This document shows positions 25,996 through 38,685 of a stretch of DNA of 64,000 bases, one piece after another. This DNA comes from Manis javanica (lineage: Eukaryota > Chordata > Mammalia > Pholidota > Manidae): contig NC_133156.1 of NCBI RefSeq assembly GCF_040802235.1, positions 23,641,343 through 23,705,342 on the forward strand, given 5' to 3'. The translations under genes were made by a program, and so were the position numbers. The stretch's first letter is position 1. The number at the start of each line of letters is the position of its first letter. The notes under the pieces are model-generated. The model had not been told where the DNA came from. It saw nothing but the letters and a program-made list of their open reading frames with translations, and searched no databases.

Positions 25996-26067
25996 ATTCC
26001 TGCAGCATAACTGTATTAGACATGTATCCAGGAAAGCATATTTTGGATTACATAATCTGCAAATATT
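25996..26067 (+). pseudogene. RXFP2: RXFP2 exon 6: LRR2, intact
   Basis: A 72-base exon in the standard 24-residue register. Encodes [20 protein letters not shown] and on, with the LRR Leu/Asn positions kept. Splice sites ACCAG and ATT|GTGAGT. No lesion, although it lies downstream of stops in exons 2-5. Confidence 0.92.
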
Positions 26068-26692
26068 GTGAGTAACTTCTTTACAGTTATATTATGAGTA
26101 CAATTTTCAGTATAGATTAAAGGGTAGAATGGTATATTTAAAAGGGATGATTTGACTATAAAGAAACAGGAGGAACAGGTTATCACAAAAGTACTTAGAT
26201 TAGTTATTACCCTGAAGGAATTATTAAAAGATTCCTAGTTTTACCATAAGGTGGATGCAAAGGTTCTCCTTAACCTTATCTTCTCAAGTGAGGCTTATTT
26301 CCACAATTTTTGAGCATTTTATTTTTTCTAACCCTTGCTAACTTACCTATGTACTTTCCTAAAATGCTAGACTTTTAAGGATATGACCCAAAAGGACAAA
26401 AGCAAAAATCGCCCCACATATTTATTACAGTCATACTCTAACATAGTGTAATATTCCACACACTATTCTGAGGCACTTTCCAGGACTGGCCCCGGGATTG
26501 CAAACACTAAGCTTGGGGATATCTGTATTTCTTGGTTGTGTTTTGATTTTTCCTCTTCCGCTCAGCTGGCAGAGTGCTTTCAGAAACAGATGTCCATAGT
26601 TCATAATCATCATGAGAAGCTCATATTCTAATTATATGTGAATGACAGACAGTATAGAGTTTGCCTAATTAACTCACCCATGCTGTTTGTAG
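26068..26692 (+). other. RXFP2: RXFP2 intron 6
   Basis: Phase 2, GTGAGT...TTTGTAG. Nothing recognised in it. Confidence 0.75.
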
Positions 26693-26764
26693 GTATCTCA
26701 GCCACAACTGCATTACAGCTCTCAGACCTGGAGTATTCAAAGACTTGCATCAGCTCACTTGGTT
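26693..26764 (+). pseudogene. RXFP2: RXFP2 exon 7: LRR3, intact
   Basis: 72 bases encoding [20 protein letters not shown] and on to Leu-Thr-Trp-Leu. LRR consensus positions are present and splice sites intact (TTGTAG / GTT|GTAAGT). Confidence 0.93.
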
Positions 26765-26989
26765 GTAAGTATGCTAGCTCTTTCTTCCTCCACAAAGGAT
26801 CCTGGTCTTAATTCCATTTGTGTATCTTGTTTTCCTTATTGTCATACAATCTGGAGCACTTTACCCAAGCAATTCAGATAATGGCATGCCGAATGGAAGT
26901 TGTGTGTGAGGAAACTGGCACCATGCTTTTCCAGGGGGCCTTCTGAGCCCAGCAGTAGGCTTACTTGGCCCATCCATCCAGTGTTTACC

Positions 26990-27220
26990 CACAGCAGGTT
27001 TTCTCAATCTCAACTCTATTGGTATTTGGGGCCAGATAATTCTTTGACTTGAGTGTGGGGAAAATATGTCCTGTGTATTTTAGGGTGGTCAGCAACATCT
27101 GTGGTCTCTCTACCCCACCAGATGCCAGCAGCTCTCGCTTCCAGAGTTGTGACAACCCACAGTATCTCCAGACATTTCCAATGCCCCTGGGGGAATGCCA
27201 TCTGTTGAGAACCACTCACC
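26990..27220. repeat. MER20-like hAT-Charlie MITE in intron 7
   Basis: The ends read GGTTTTCTCAATCTCAACTC and TTGAGAACCACTC. Inside are CTATTGGTATTTGGGGCCAG, ATAATTCTTTGACTTGAG, TGGTCAGCAACATCTG and CAGACATTTCCAATGCCCC, in the order of this small DNA transposon. The family name is from memory of the consensus. Confidence 0.6.
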
Positions 27221-27464
27221 AGGAAAGTAAGCCAGTTCAGGACTTTTGTGATTTCCAGAGCATTCATAGAAAAGTCTGAAAATATGATAGTTCCTGGCGT
27301 TTTACCACTTTCCAGCCTGAGCCTGCAGCTCCAGCCCAGATACCTGTGTTTGTTTCCATCAGTTCCAGGGCTCTCTGTATTTGCCCAGTTTCCATAGGTT
27401 GGCCTGGTCTAGGGGGCAAAGCCAGGATGTCAGCTTCATGCAGATCCTTGGATATGCCGTGGCC

Positions 27465-27650
27465 CCGTGCTTAATGTTCCAGGCAATGCTCTTAGTCTTC
27501 TTAGACCTCTTTTTTCTCATCTGTAAACTGTAGTCCTAATTCCTTTTGAAGAGTCCTGTTGTGAGGATTAAATCACAATGCACATATGAAGTGCCACATG
27601 CAGAGCTCCTGGCATATAGTAGGTGCTCATGTTAACTCCCTCTCTAAATC
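27465..27650 (+). repeat. MIR SINE 3' part
   Basis: Sense MIR words: TTTTTCTCATCTGTAAACTG, GTTGTGAGGATTAAATC, CTGGCATATAGTAGGTGCTC. In RXFP2 intron 7. Confidence 0.75.
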
Positions 27651-27899
27651 CTACATCAGGAATTCTGAGAGGAAGATGAAATGGTACCTAGCTTCAAAGG
27701 GAAAAGGAAGGAAGGCAAATTTCCCCTTCATCTAATATTTTCTAGGAAAACACCATATATAGTTAAAAACCAGAGATCTGAATATTTAAATATTTTCAGT
27801 CTTTCATCTTCAAAGCCCTTCATGAGTTTGTACAGACCTTACAATCACATGAACGTCATGAGACCGCTGAACCATTCGTGATTTCCTGAGCCTTTGTCC

Positions 27900-28240
27900 A
27901 TTCATTCTTCATTTGGTCAGTCAGTAGGTCTAAGCATTTATGGAGCCCGTACTCAGTCAGTCAATCAGTGCAGCTTGTGCCAGACCCAAGTATCCAGAGG
28001 TGAAGGGTATGACCTGGGTCTTTAAGTCCAGTGGGAGGTGGAAGCAGGAAGAGGAAGCAAGCAGCATAGACCTGACAAGTGCTGGCATGGGGCTTGTAGG
28101 GATTTGGAGCAAAGGACAGCTCCAACCATGGGGAGCCGGAAACGCTCTTGAGGGAGAGAAGGGTGCCGAGTGTGGAAGGGCAGCAAGATCAAGGGCAGGT
28201 GTTGGGGGAAGCACGATCGTCATAGGCCTTTTATTTTTTT
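27900..28240 (-). repeat. L2 LINE 3'-end fragment
   Basis: Starts with ATTCATTCTTCATTTGGTC and a weakened TTTATGGAGCCCGTACT phrase, the reverse complement of an L2 tail, followed by AAGTGCTGGCATGGGG. Divergent, with approximate edges. It ends about 60 bases before RXFP2 exon 8. Confidence 0.4.
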
Positions 28241-28298
28241 CTGCTTTCATTCCACAAATGTCTCTGATGCTGGACGTGTTTGTGATGTGTTTTCTCAG

Positions 28299-28370
28299 AA
28301 TTCTAGACGACAATCCAATTGCCAGAATTTCACAGCGGTTGTTTACAGGATTGAAGTCCTTATTTTTCCT
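28299..28370 (+). pseudogene. RXFP2: RXFP2 exon 8: LRR4, intact
   Basis: 72 bases encoding ILDDNPIARISQRLFTGLKS and on to Leu-Phe-Phe-Leu. Acceptor TTTCTCAG and donor CCT|GTAAGT. A longer open frame across this region is partly intronic. Confidence 0.94.
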
Positions 28371-29391
28371 GTAAGTATTCCTCTACATTTCGACACATCT
28401 GTCTATAAATTGCAAGGACACCAAACACTAGCTTACGCACAGGGCTTTAAAAAAATCAAGTTAAAATTTGTATTACTCAAAACCTTTCCTGTCTTTCCAG
28501 CCGCAATATTACTGTTGCTACTTCCTGGCCGTATCTCCAGGTATATTTTGAGTCTACCAGTTGATTTCTTTTTTAATTTCCTTTAGTCCTCAGGCATGTT
28601 TTTATCTGCAGTTTTTGACCAAAGATACTATTCATGTTTATCTCCTGACTACATATAAGTCTGTTAAAACCTCACAGGGGGTCAGCTCCAACTACATTTT
28701 TAACAGAGTAAAATGTGCCTGTGCCCAGCAAGAGTCACTGAAAATCCTAATATCTTCATCCTACAGAGCTTTTCTCATAATTACATTTTCCATGCTTATT
28801 AATACACTGGAATGATTTATCAGCAGGGTTTTATTATGTTCCTTTACAGTTGATCATATAGCTCATTATTTTTCCATTTGTCAAAAGGAGCCACAATATC
28901 ATAAATTAATCATGCCGCTTAACATGCTGATAGCTGTTTTCTCTCCCCAAATGCCTCCTATTCTCACTTCTTAGATTTAATGCAGTTTCCAATGCAGCAC
29001 TTTAATATTAGAAATGATTAGTGTTTCCCTTAAAAAGAAACTTTGGATGTACGATGCTTGAAATGATTGTAAATTTGAAATTCACAAGGAAAATTACCAT
29101 GGACTTCAAAGTTATTACCCAATATATACTTTTGATTCATTTCATAAAATTAAAGTGCATATTTATTCCTAGGTTGTAGACTGTACTTTTCCATTTGTGG
29201 TTTCTGTGACGTCTGCTCCCTTACCGACACCATATCCATGTCTAGAGGCCATTCTGAAGAGGCAGTTACATTTATATTCTTCATCCTACTTTATCGATTT
29301 TAGCATGCACATTTTCAATTTGTGGAAACAGTAAAAATGCTGTTTGCAAAGTGGCAGGTCACTGTGCTTCTAATGTCTTATTTGTGTTCAG
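28371..29391 (+). other. RXFP2: RXFP2 intron 8
   Basis: Phase 2, GTAAGT...TGTTCAG. No repeat assigned. Confidence 0.75.
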
Positions 29392-29463
29392 GTCTATGGT
29401 TAATAAGCACTTGGAAGCCCTTCCCAAGGAGATGTGCACCCAAATGCCTCACCTCAACTGGAT
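29392..29463 (+). pseudogene. RXFP2: RXFP2 exon 9: LRR5, intact
   Basis: 72 bases encoding [20 protein letters not shown] and on to Leu-Asn-Trp-Met. No frame lesion. Donor GAT|GTGAGT. Confidence 0.92.
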
Positions 29464-29579
29464 GTGAGTATGCATTTAGGGGTTAATTTGCTATTTAACA
29501 GGATTAAGGAAAGTAATCCTGAAGTTAATTCATGATTACCGAAAAAGCCCATCCATGATCTTCTTTCCAAACCCCAAAT

Positions 29580-30120
29580 CCCATTGTTACTTCCTGGTTT
29601 AAATCTTTGGAGAATTCCAGCGGCTGTCAGGGTAAAGTTCAAACTTCCCCCCGAAGCACTCAGGACCTCTCATTTTCTATCCCTCCCCCCATCTAGTCTC
29701 TTTCCCTGCCCCCCTCATGTGCCACCAATCCACAGCTCCCCTGATCAATTTCCTGAGCACATACTGTTCCTTCATTTTGAACAGTCTTGCTCAGTTATTC
29801 CTTTGATTAACTCCAACATTTCCTTCAAAAGTCCACTTAAGCATCACTCCAGGAAGCCACCCCGGACATACCAACCGATTTCCGTGGCTGCCTCCATGTT
29901 CCCGTTACACTGTGAACAGACTTCCAGCAAGCCACCCATTGTCTACACTACACCCCTATCTCACAGTACTATCAGCATAGAATCGTTCATTTACTTGTTT
30001 GCCCTGTATGGTTCTGTAAATTCTGAGGGCAGAAACCTATCTAGTGATTTTATATCCTGATATTGACACCATGATCAACACATAATAAGTGCTCAAGAAA
30101 TCCTTATTAAATGAACGTGC
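29580..30120 (+). repeat. L2 LINE 3' end
   Basis: Sense L2 order: GTCAGGGTAAAGTTCAAAC, CCACTTAAGCATCACTCCAGG, AAGCCACCCCGGACATACC, TTCTGAGGGCAGAAACC, CACATAATAAGTGCTCAAG. The 158-codon frame at 29584-30060 lies in this element, in RXFP2 intron 9, and is not a gene. Confidence 0.75.
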
Positions 30121-30899
30121 TAAACCATTTCTATTCCTTGTTAGCTTTTAACCAATACGTCATTAAAGCATTTATGTAAGTCTCGCTTATATAAAGTTTC
30201 CCCACCACTACCTACCGTTCCCTGTCATGTTTACCTTCTCAGTCTCCTGAGACAGGCAATACTGTCACAGCCAGTGACTCCCTGCGCTGTGACGTGTGTA
30301 CTGTACTGTCCTCTCTGCTCATTGCCAAATCAGGGTACCTATAAGATGATACCTTGTATTTATTTACTGATTATTTTTTGTGTTTATTTATACACCTGCC
30401 ACCAAAAGGCTTTTAAGTCAATAGAGGTCTCCTGTGAGTGTGCCACTCTCTTAACACTTGTGGGACATAAAAACATTTTTCCCATTTAATGAGATTCAGA
30501 CTTTTAAGAGGCTACAGTGCTTATTATTTTAATCCATATTTTGACAGTGAAAAAAATATTGAGCTCCTACAAGACCTCCTAAATGGCTTTAAAATAGGGT
30601 TTCAAGGGAAATGACAAATGGATTGGTGGTTTCAGTATGAACTTGAGTAAGGTTCAAAGGCAGCAAAATAGCTACTATCATATGTAAGGAAGACTGTCCA
30701 AGAATAACTATAAATACAAGTTGGCAGAAAAGTCAACGCTCTCGTTCTGAGGCCCTGCAGGAAGCGGCAATGCAGCAGTGTAGCCGAGGGCGTTCCCGGG
30801 GTACGTGTGCTGCCCCTGTTTTAAGGAGCCATTGGCACAGTGTCATCTCTTCACCAGGGCTTCTCCAGCGTCAGCGTGCATCGCAAACAAGGCGAGCAC

Positions 30900-31030
30900 T
30901 TGTTAGCATAGACGGTTGGACCTCAGTCCTATGGTTTAAGATCCAGGGTCTGCAGTGGAGCCCAGAATCTTTATTTCTAATAAGTTTCCGGAGGACGGAG
31001 GCCCCCAACAGCCACCCTGGGAGCAGCACT
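30900..31030. repeat. MER5-like fragment
   Basis: CAGTGGAGCCCAGAATCTTT and ATTTCTAATAAGTTTCCGGAGG match the middle of a MER5-type MITE. Partial copy in intron 9. Confidence 0.45.
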
Positions 31031-31204
31031 GCGCTCAGCAACAGCGTCCCTGGCCCCCCACAGAGAGAGCCCTGGCTTTCCACCTCGCAGGATGGGACAC
31101 GCATCCTGACTCTGCAATTCAGTATTTGGAAGGCACCTTTGGCCTGAATTTCCCCTTCAGCAAAATAGAGACAAAAATATCCTCCTGATGTTGGGGGGAA
31201 ATGA

Positions 31205-31475
31205 GGGAGGTAACAGTCTATGATGCCATGGTCAGTGTTGACATTCAGACAGACCTGGATAAGGAGCTCAGTCCCACCGCTTATCAGCTATGTGACAGGA
31301 AGGAAAGTGCACTTCCAAGCCTCAAATTCCTCTTATGTTAAAAGGGGGGTAATGATACCAGCTTAGGGGGAGTGCTGTGTTAGGCCCTCAGAACAGCACC
31401 TGGTACCATCAAAGCCCAATACATTATAGTTACTGCTATTATTGTGGCGATATTATAGTAATTAATAGCATGGTA
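31205..31475 (+). repeat. MIR SINE
   Basis: CATTCAGACAGACCTGGATAAG, then CTTATCAGCTATGTGACAGG, CAAATTCCTCTTATGTTAAAAG, GGTAATGATACCAGC and ATAGTTACTGCTATTATTG, in MIR order. In intron 9. Confidence 0.75.
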
Positions 31476-31724
31476 TTCAGCACAGAGAAACACTCAGTAA
31501 AATGATGGGCTGTTCTTTCCCTCAATTTTATTAAGTTCTAATATTAATTGGAAGGGAAAAGGAGGCATAATGTCCATTAAACCAGCCCCACAATGATTAG
31601 GAGGAAGACATAAAACTTGGAATGAAGTAAAAATAAAGCTCAGAGCTGTTATATCAACAAAGGTGCCTCTAGATATATGATTTGTGCAAAAACATTAAAA
31701 ATGTTTTTCCTCCACACTTTCTAG

Positions 31725-31796
31725 GGATTTGGAAGGCAATGGAATAAAATACCTTATGAATTCCACCTTTCTGTCATGCAGTTCACTCACTGTGCT
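31725..31796 (+). pseudogene. RXFP2: RXFP2 exon 10: LRR6, intact
   Basis: 72 bases encoding [20 protein letters not shown] and on to Leu-Thr-Val-Leu. Includes the NST sequon conserved in the receptor. Splice sites CTTTCTAG and GCT|GTAAGT. Confidence 0.93.
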
Positions 31797-33239
31797 GTAA
31801 GTATACAATGGAATTCAGCAAATGAGGGGAAGACCAAAGGATTTGGAAATCACATGAAAATATTGACAAGGAATTTTAAAGTTGTGTTCTGTGTACAGCC
31901 TTGGTCTGACACTGCAGTATTAGAAAATGAATACATGGGTTTTGACCTTGATGGTGGGGCTGAGCCTTATGCTCATCCGCCCACCATTTAAGTCTCCAGC
32001 GGCTCTCCTTTTATCTGAGGGCAATCATCATTTCTGTGCATCCTCTCCGATGAACTGGTATCCAGCCCATCATCACCAAGGAAATGGGATAATGTGTGTG
32101 AAAGTGGTCAGCTAATCGGCAATTAGTTGTCACTGCCAATCACACTAATCACTTGATGTCTCTCTCTCTCTCTTTCTAAAGAAGAAAGCCATAATTTTAT
32201 TCTAAAAGGAAGACTGTCTAATGTATTCTGATTGGCCAAAGGTTCTGATTGGTGATTCTGATTACTGATTATGTTTCTATGGAGTCAGGAAGGCAGAAAG
32301 ATCAGTTAATGGGCAAGTTTTGCACTGGTAAGCTTAGAAAGTGAAGAATTTTGCCTTTGTTTTAGCCTTAGTTGTCCACATGTAGTAAGCACTTGGTAGT
32401 TTGTTGGCTGGGTGGATGGTTGGAAAAGAAAAGTAAGAGTATATCCATTCCTAGTGGTTTAACCCCTCTTCTCCAACAAAGGAAGAGATAAGGCTACTTC
32501 CAGGGTGTGTATTTATTAATGAGATTTCAGATTAGCATATTTAATGAGGAAAGAAGCTATCCCACTTAGGAGATGCAGAATTTATTTTTTTTTCTCATGG
32601 ATAACAAGAAAGAACACTGAAACCAAACAAATTACATTGACAGCTTCTATTTTTTTTGATAGCTCCATGTAGCTTTTGCATCACTTTCATACTCATCATC
32701 TTATGTGTTAAGGCAGTTAGCTGCTGACCCCGTCCTTTTGCTGTTATACTTGGAGGAGTACATTTCTAGACAAAGGAAATGTAAAAACACCATCCCCCCA
32801 CCACATTTAAAATTTGTCTGTGGCCCCAGAAACTGCTATGAGGTTGGTTCGAGCATTGCTTTTTCTGATCTTCTCCGAAGGAACATTCCTTATGCAAGGA
32901 TTGTCTCACAGCCTCTCTGAAAACTATTAACAATGTCCAGACTTGACATTACACCTGGGAATATTAGGAAAGAAACACTTTCTAAGGTAATGAGAATCCA
33001 AACAAGGTGCCACTTTATAGACCACACCCAGCACCCCCAATTAGTTATGGCAGCATTTCCTGGACATCCGGGTATCCTCTGTGAGAAACTCCTGCCTGTG
33101 CTCGACCAGAGAACATGCCTCACTTCAGGACTTCAAAGGAGGCTCATTAAGTTACACCCAGATCAATGGCAGCTCCCAGTGAGAGTAGGCGGTTACGCCA
33201 GATGCAAATACCAGGGCTGACTCTCACCGTGTCTTGCAG
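31797..33239 (+). other. RXFP2: RXFP2 intron 10
   Basis: Phase 2. A short TCTC repeat lies at 32159-32175 and the remainder is unassigned. Confidence 0.7.
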
Positions 33240-33311
33240 GTTTCTGCCTAGAAATCAAATTGATTTTGTTCCAGAGATGACATTTGCCTCATTAAAAAAT
33301 TTAGGAGAACT
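33240..33311 (+). pseudogene. RXFP2: RXFP2 exon 11: LRR7, intact
   Basis: 72 bases encoding [20 protein letters not shown] and on to Leu-Gly-Glu-Leu. Acceptor GTCTTGCAG and donor ACT|GTAAGT. Confidence 0.93.
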
Positions 33312-33547
33312 GTAAGTAGCACTGTCTACCAGGAGAATCTGATTGCTTCTTCTTAGATTATAAACTTAAATGAGTAAGTGAGACTGCCTTTCCACTAGCA
33401 GCAATCAAAATCCTGCATAATACCGGATATTCAAAATCAATTAAGAAAACCAACATTATCCTAACACCAAAAGCAAATGGAAATTGGACAGTGGGCTTAA
33501 TATGGATTTAACCTACTCAAATTTGCCTATTTTCTTTGGGTTATTTC

Positions 33548-33550
<3 letters not shown>

Positions 33551-33611
<61 letters not shown>
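33551..33611. repeat. (TG)n microsatellite, about 30 units
   Basis: Uninterrupted TG dinucleotides in RXFP2 intron 11. Likely polymorphic. Confidence 0.97.
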
Positions 33612-33612
<1 letters not shown>

Positions 33613-36286
33613 TTTGCGATAAATGAGTTTTCCATAGCTCCTTAAACTCAGGGATCATCATGTCTAATGGCTGGAATATAGTTAATTCTCAATAAATGTT
33701 TGCTAAATGAATAAGTGACTGACTGACATAATATGAATTATAATGGAACAAAGGAATGAAGACACTTATTGCCTCTAGGGTACATGAAAAAAATACAAAT
33801 ATCCAGCATGAAGAGTAGTAGTAGCTTCACTGAAAAATATTCAGAGAGCTTGTGTAATTTTTTTCTGTCCAAATATATGTTTGTAGATCTGAGCCTTGTA
33901 AAAAGCATCTGGCTTGCTATTAATTCATTGCTACTAATGCAATTATGTAACACTGGAAGTTAAAATTAAGTCTGTTACATTACAAATCATAGCAATTAAG
34001 GTAGAGAAATCATTCTCTTGATCTTAATCCTAAAAATGGAAAATAATTTCTAAATTAATCTCTCCCCCATTCTGTATGCCTTGTACTGACATCCAGAAAG
34101 GGCTAGGGGAAAAAAAATAACTTGGTAAGAGAATTTGAAAACTAATTCCCAAATAATTAAGATAACTCAATCTAATAAGTAAGTATCATAAGTCAAACCC
34201 ACAAATATTTAGGAGTACCTACTTTGTGCAAGACGGTGTATTAGAACTGAAAATGCTATCATGCGATGGCAAAAAATTACAGACAGCTCCCTCAGAAGAG
34301 CTCACTCATTCCTCACAGGGACACTTGAATTCGGGTTACATGGTTGGAGGGATTTCAAGACACCCCTCCCAGAGAGCAATAAGCACACTTAGATGAGGCC
34401 ACTAAAGTCTGTTCCCCACGAAAGACTGTCCTTGATTTTCAACTTGACTTTTCAATAGACACTTCAACGTGTTCTAGGTACACAAGATCACCGTCCTCTT
34501 GCTCTGCTGGCACGCTCTCTCCACCTGCATACCTGTGGCTTTCCTTCTGCACATGACCCAGGTGTGCTCCTCACATCTGGAGCATCAGATCAAAATTCCC
34601 AGAATTCCCAGGATGTCTCCACTGGGATGTCAAAGCAGCACCTCAGAAGTAATTTGTACATGACCCTTACCCCACTGCCAGCTTCTTCCCCCGGACTTGC
34701 TGTCCTAGTGCTATCAGCATCCTTCCTAGCAGCCGGCTGGAAGGTGACTCCGTCTCCCTCTGCCTGTCTCTACTCCTCATACCCTAGCTGGCCGCAAGCC
34801 CTGCCTGTGCCCCATTGAAGGCCCAGCAGGTCCCCCCTGGGCCAGGGCCAGAGACTCCAGCCTGGTCTCTCTCCTTTATCTCTATGACTTTTCAGGCTTC
34901 TGAAAGAATCATCATCCCACAGTCAGAACATGGGACATATGCCACCGTGCTGTTTAATGTCCTCGCTCCTTGGTGCCTGCCGTTGAGCAAAGTCTTTGAC
35001 GCAGTTCTTGAATGTTAATGTTCAGAAGAACCACACAGGATATGGGCTTTACATTGTAGATTATCAGGCTCCCTTCCAGAGATTCTCGCCTAATGCTTCT
35101 GGAGTGGGCACCGTGAATATGCTCTTTGCCAGCGCCCTCCCTGATCCTGACGCCTGGACATACTATGGGAAACCCTGCTTCAGAATGTACCCTTGTTCTT
35201 CCCAGTTTGTCTCCATATCTTCCCATACATTTCCCCATCTACCCACGTTGGACCATTTGCTGACTCCTGCAGATGTCCTGAATTACCAATGTCTGTTTCT
35301 CTGACCCTGCTTAACCCTCACGTGAATGATCCTCTTCTTTCATTCCACCCATAAAAATCACCAAGCTTTGACCAAACACTTCCTAATTTCCCAGGCCCAC
35401 TTTGATGACTTCTTCCTTGGTGTTTATCTGTACTTCTGTAATAGCACTTGGTTCCATCCTAGCTTTATAATCTAGTTGCTTACCCTAGTTGTAAGCTCCC
35501 TCTGTGAAAGACCTAAATCCTAGTTATTTGTAACTCCCACATATCAGCAGCTCCAAAAAACAGGATCTTTTCTTTGACTCTTAGGCAACTTCACATCTGT
35601 TTCACTCTTAACATCTTCTCTGACTCAGAGGGATATTTTGGACCCCTAAAGATCCCTGATTCCTTCTGGGTCTTCAGACATCTCTTTTCCACATTCTGTA
35701 GAAATACTTCCCTATGATTCTTTCCAGATTGGACAGTCCTATTATATTCAGTTCTAAATTCTCAGTTTCCTGTGAAAAATAGTACCATATTAAAATAAGT
35801 TAAAAATGTGTGAATTTATTCATTCAAGGTTATCTGGGCAGATACTGTGTGGCCAATGCTATCTTAGTTGGAATGAGAAATAAGTTGAAGATGAAGGTCT
35901 TAACTTCAGAAAGCTTATAGTATAGTTGGATAAACAAGATATCATCATACATGAACCAAGTAGAAATCACAGAAACAATGGAGAAATCAAAGTGTACATA
36001 GGGTACATAAAACAGAGGAAATAAAACAAAGTAAATGTTGAAGCCAGTTTAGGAATGTGCTGGAGAAGGGCTGAGTGTAAATTCCAGGCAGGAACTGGAT
36101 GAGCAAAGTGTCACATCCGAGAATGATGGAGAACCACACCCATTTGGCTAGTTGGGTAACCAGTTATCAGGTTGGTTAAAGTGGAGCATATTTTCTGTTA
36201 TGTCAAAATGGATGATGATAATTATGAAGAGTAATAAGTATGTCATTTATTTCCAATGTCATTGCCTCTTTTACTGTCACCCACAG
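33612..36286 (+). other. RXFP2: RXFP2 intron 11 remainder, with L2-like pieces
   Basis: Contains an antisense L2 scrap near 34200-34260, a sense L2-like stretch at about 34440-34920 and 35330-35560 (CCTAGTTGTAAGCTCCCTCTG), and an antisense L2 tail at 35815-35940 (TTTATTCATTCAAGGTTATC). Assignments are by eye and the edges are rough. The short frames at 34564-35304 fall within it. Confidence 0.45.
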
Positions 36287-36358
36287 GGACCTGTCTAGCA
36301 ATATGATAATGGAGCTACCACCCCACATTTTTGAAAACCTGATGCTTCTACAAAAATT
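36287..36358 (+). pseudogene. RXFP2: RXFP2 exon 12: LRR8, intact
   Basis: 72 bases encoding DLSSNMIMELPPHIFENLML and on to Leu-Gln-Lys-Leu. Acceptor CACCCACAG. Only 100 bases of intron separate it from the next exon, as is typical of this gene. Confidence 0.94.
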
Positions 36359-36458
36359 GTAAGTTTTTCCTACTCTCATCAGATTGAAATGGCAACATCT
36401 TGATCTTTGAAATAATAATGTTCTCATTCTTCTTTCTTCCTCCTTCTAATTCCTAAAG

Positions 36459-36530
36459 GAATCTGTCATCCAATCCTCTTTTATATCTCCATAAGAGCCA
36501 GTTTGAAAACCTTGAACAACTCCAGTCTCT
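36459..36530 (+). pseudogene. RXFP2: RXFP2 exon 13: LRR9, intact
   Basis: 72 bases encoding NLSSNPLLYLHKSQFENLEQ and on to Leu-Gln-Ser-Leu. Splice sites CCTAAAG and TCT|GTAAGT. Confidence 0.94.
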
Positions 36531-38685
36531 GTAAGTGAAATTTAATAGGATGTTGATTATCATTTGAGTGGATGTACTTAGACCCAAATTTATGTTTAAG
36601 TGGATATATTTAATATACATGAAGGCTTCTGACTTGAGCCTGCATCCTCAGGCAGTTGCAAATACTGTTGTTACCATAAAACATGTATTCAAAGACGTTA
36701 CCATGGAGTATGTACTGAATCTTTATTTTAACCATTCAAATTATGTGAAGATCCTTTCTGCTTTTGAAGCTAGATGTAATTCCTTCCTGAAAACTGGTTC
36801 ATATGCAAGAGTCTCATCTTAAAGTTTCCCAAAGAATTGAATTTTCAATAGTGTTGCTACCAAACAGTTGGAAAAGAACAAATTAAGGTTCACCTGTGTT
36901 TTCCTTTTCCCTTTTGCTAAAACCGTCCACTTGATATTGATCTACAGAGCATGCTTTTTACTCTTCTATCAGTAGAGAAAAAAACTATCCCACAAATAGG
37001 AACAGACAATTCATGTTGTGTAGTGTTTTAGAATTTCAAACATGTTTGGCTTCAGTGCCAAGAATTCTGCCAGTCATCATCCGAGCTTCATGATTCCTTT
37101 CCCACGAACAGCCCTTGTTAGCTGAAGCTTACTTGTTTGTTTCTGCACATAAACATGTTGTTTCTACTACATGACCTGATCTCAGCCTAATGTCTGACTT
37201 CATTTCATCCCAAAGACCCATCTTTAATACCATACTTTTTTATTCTTGATAAAGCATTTTCTATTGGAAAATACTGCAAGATTTAGGTTCTCTCTCAAAG
37301 ATATTAGGGAGCATCTGCTGATGGAAAAGACTGGGTTCCTGTTCTGAAGAAGTTAGAATACAAAAGCAAAAAATATAAATGACACATTGTTTTTAAATAT
37401 GAAAACACACCCCAGGATGCAGGCTGAGTGACCCTTCCCTGCACTCAGCACACACTGAATTCTGAGGCCAAGACACCATGTTACCACATCAGGCCATTCT
37501 ACAAGTCAGAGAAGCGATGACGTACTCCGCACTTAAACAATGTTTCTCCTTTCTTTATTGTCTCATTCCTTTTTTCCTAAAGACTCACACGTTAACTTCG
37601 CAGACATTTATTGGCCACCCGCTTATTCATAGCACTCTTTGGTACCCAGGAGACAGTGGTCTCTGCAGTTTTGGAAATTATGAGCTTGTAATCACATAAT
37701 CTCACCATCCAGTGTAAAGCTAAGAGTGGTGACAAGTCTAGGAGAAAGCTGGGGAATAGAAGAGAGAAGGGGGGATCCTTTCAAATGGACTGACCCTCTG
37801 ATGATTCAGTGGTATAATTTCTCCCCTAAATTTCATCCCTGACTGCCAAAGAACAGGGCAGTTCCTCTCTGAAGTACACAGTGGGCAAAGGAATACTCAG
37901 AGCCATGCCAAGAAATCCTTATTTGGATTAGCCAAAAAGAAAGTAATTGAGAATCAAACATCTTTCCAAATAAACCCTAAAGGGGTAAGGCTCTGCCTTT
38001 TTAGATTTTTCTCTCTCCACCTGTGTTTGCTGAGAACACGGCACGCTCCCTTAATTCATGCCGTCCTAGGGTCTTCAAAGCATCCATATTGGAAGAAGCT
38101 TCTGGATAAGCGAGGATCATAGGGGTTCTCCTTACAGCCCTCTGAGAGCCACTGATGGGGCCTGCAGGAGTGAAAGGAATTACCCTTCCCACTGTTGTTT
38201 TAAGAACAATGATCCTGAATTGAAGCTGCTCATACTGCTTCCCTGGTGTTCCGTCTAAAGACACATAGGCCTGTCATGAAATTATAATGTGATTAAATCC
38301 ACATTCTCACAAAACTTGCTTCAGTGATATTCTTTGGTTGGAAATATCAGCTCCTGTCTGAGACCCTAAATGCACATGGTTTATAAAATGAAACCACAAG
38401 GCCAATTTCATAATCACACAAATCACATCTGCCATGTTTAAATTAAAGGAACAAGTGCATTCTATTACAATGTCATTCTGCACAGTAAGGGACACACCAG
38501 CTTGGAACTACAGGGGGCATAAAGAGAAATGGCAATTTTCTAAGAGACTACCTGTAAAATTTTCAAATCCTGATATGAATTGGTAACATGAGATTTTTAA
38601 ACATGGCATTTCTGATATGAGACAGAATGTAATGGCTAAAAAGTTCAGCCCTAAAAACATGCAACCTATTGTGCGTATTTTCCAG
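36531..38685 (+). other. RXFP2: RXFP2 intron 13
   Basis: Phase 2. No repeat assigned with confidence and no supported coding frame. Confidence 0.65.

Noticed and set aside
29584-30060. Plus-strand open frame of 158 codons in RXFP2 intron 9
   Set aside because: The DNA matches the L2 3' end in order, and L2 3' ends do not code.
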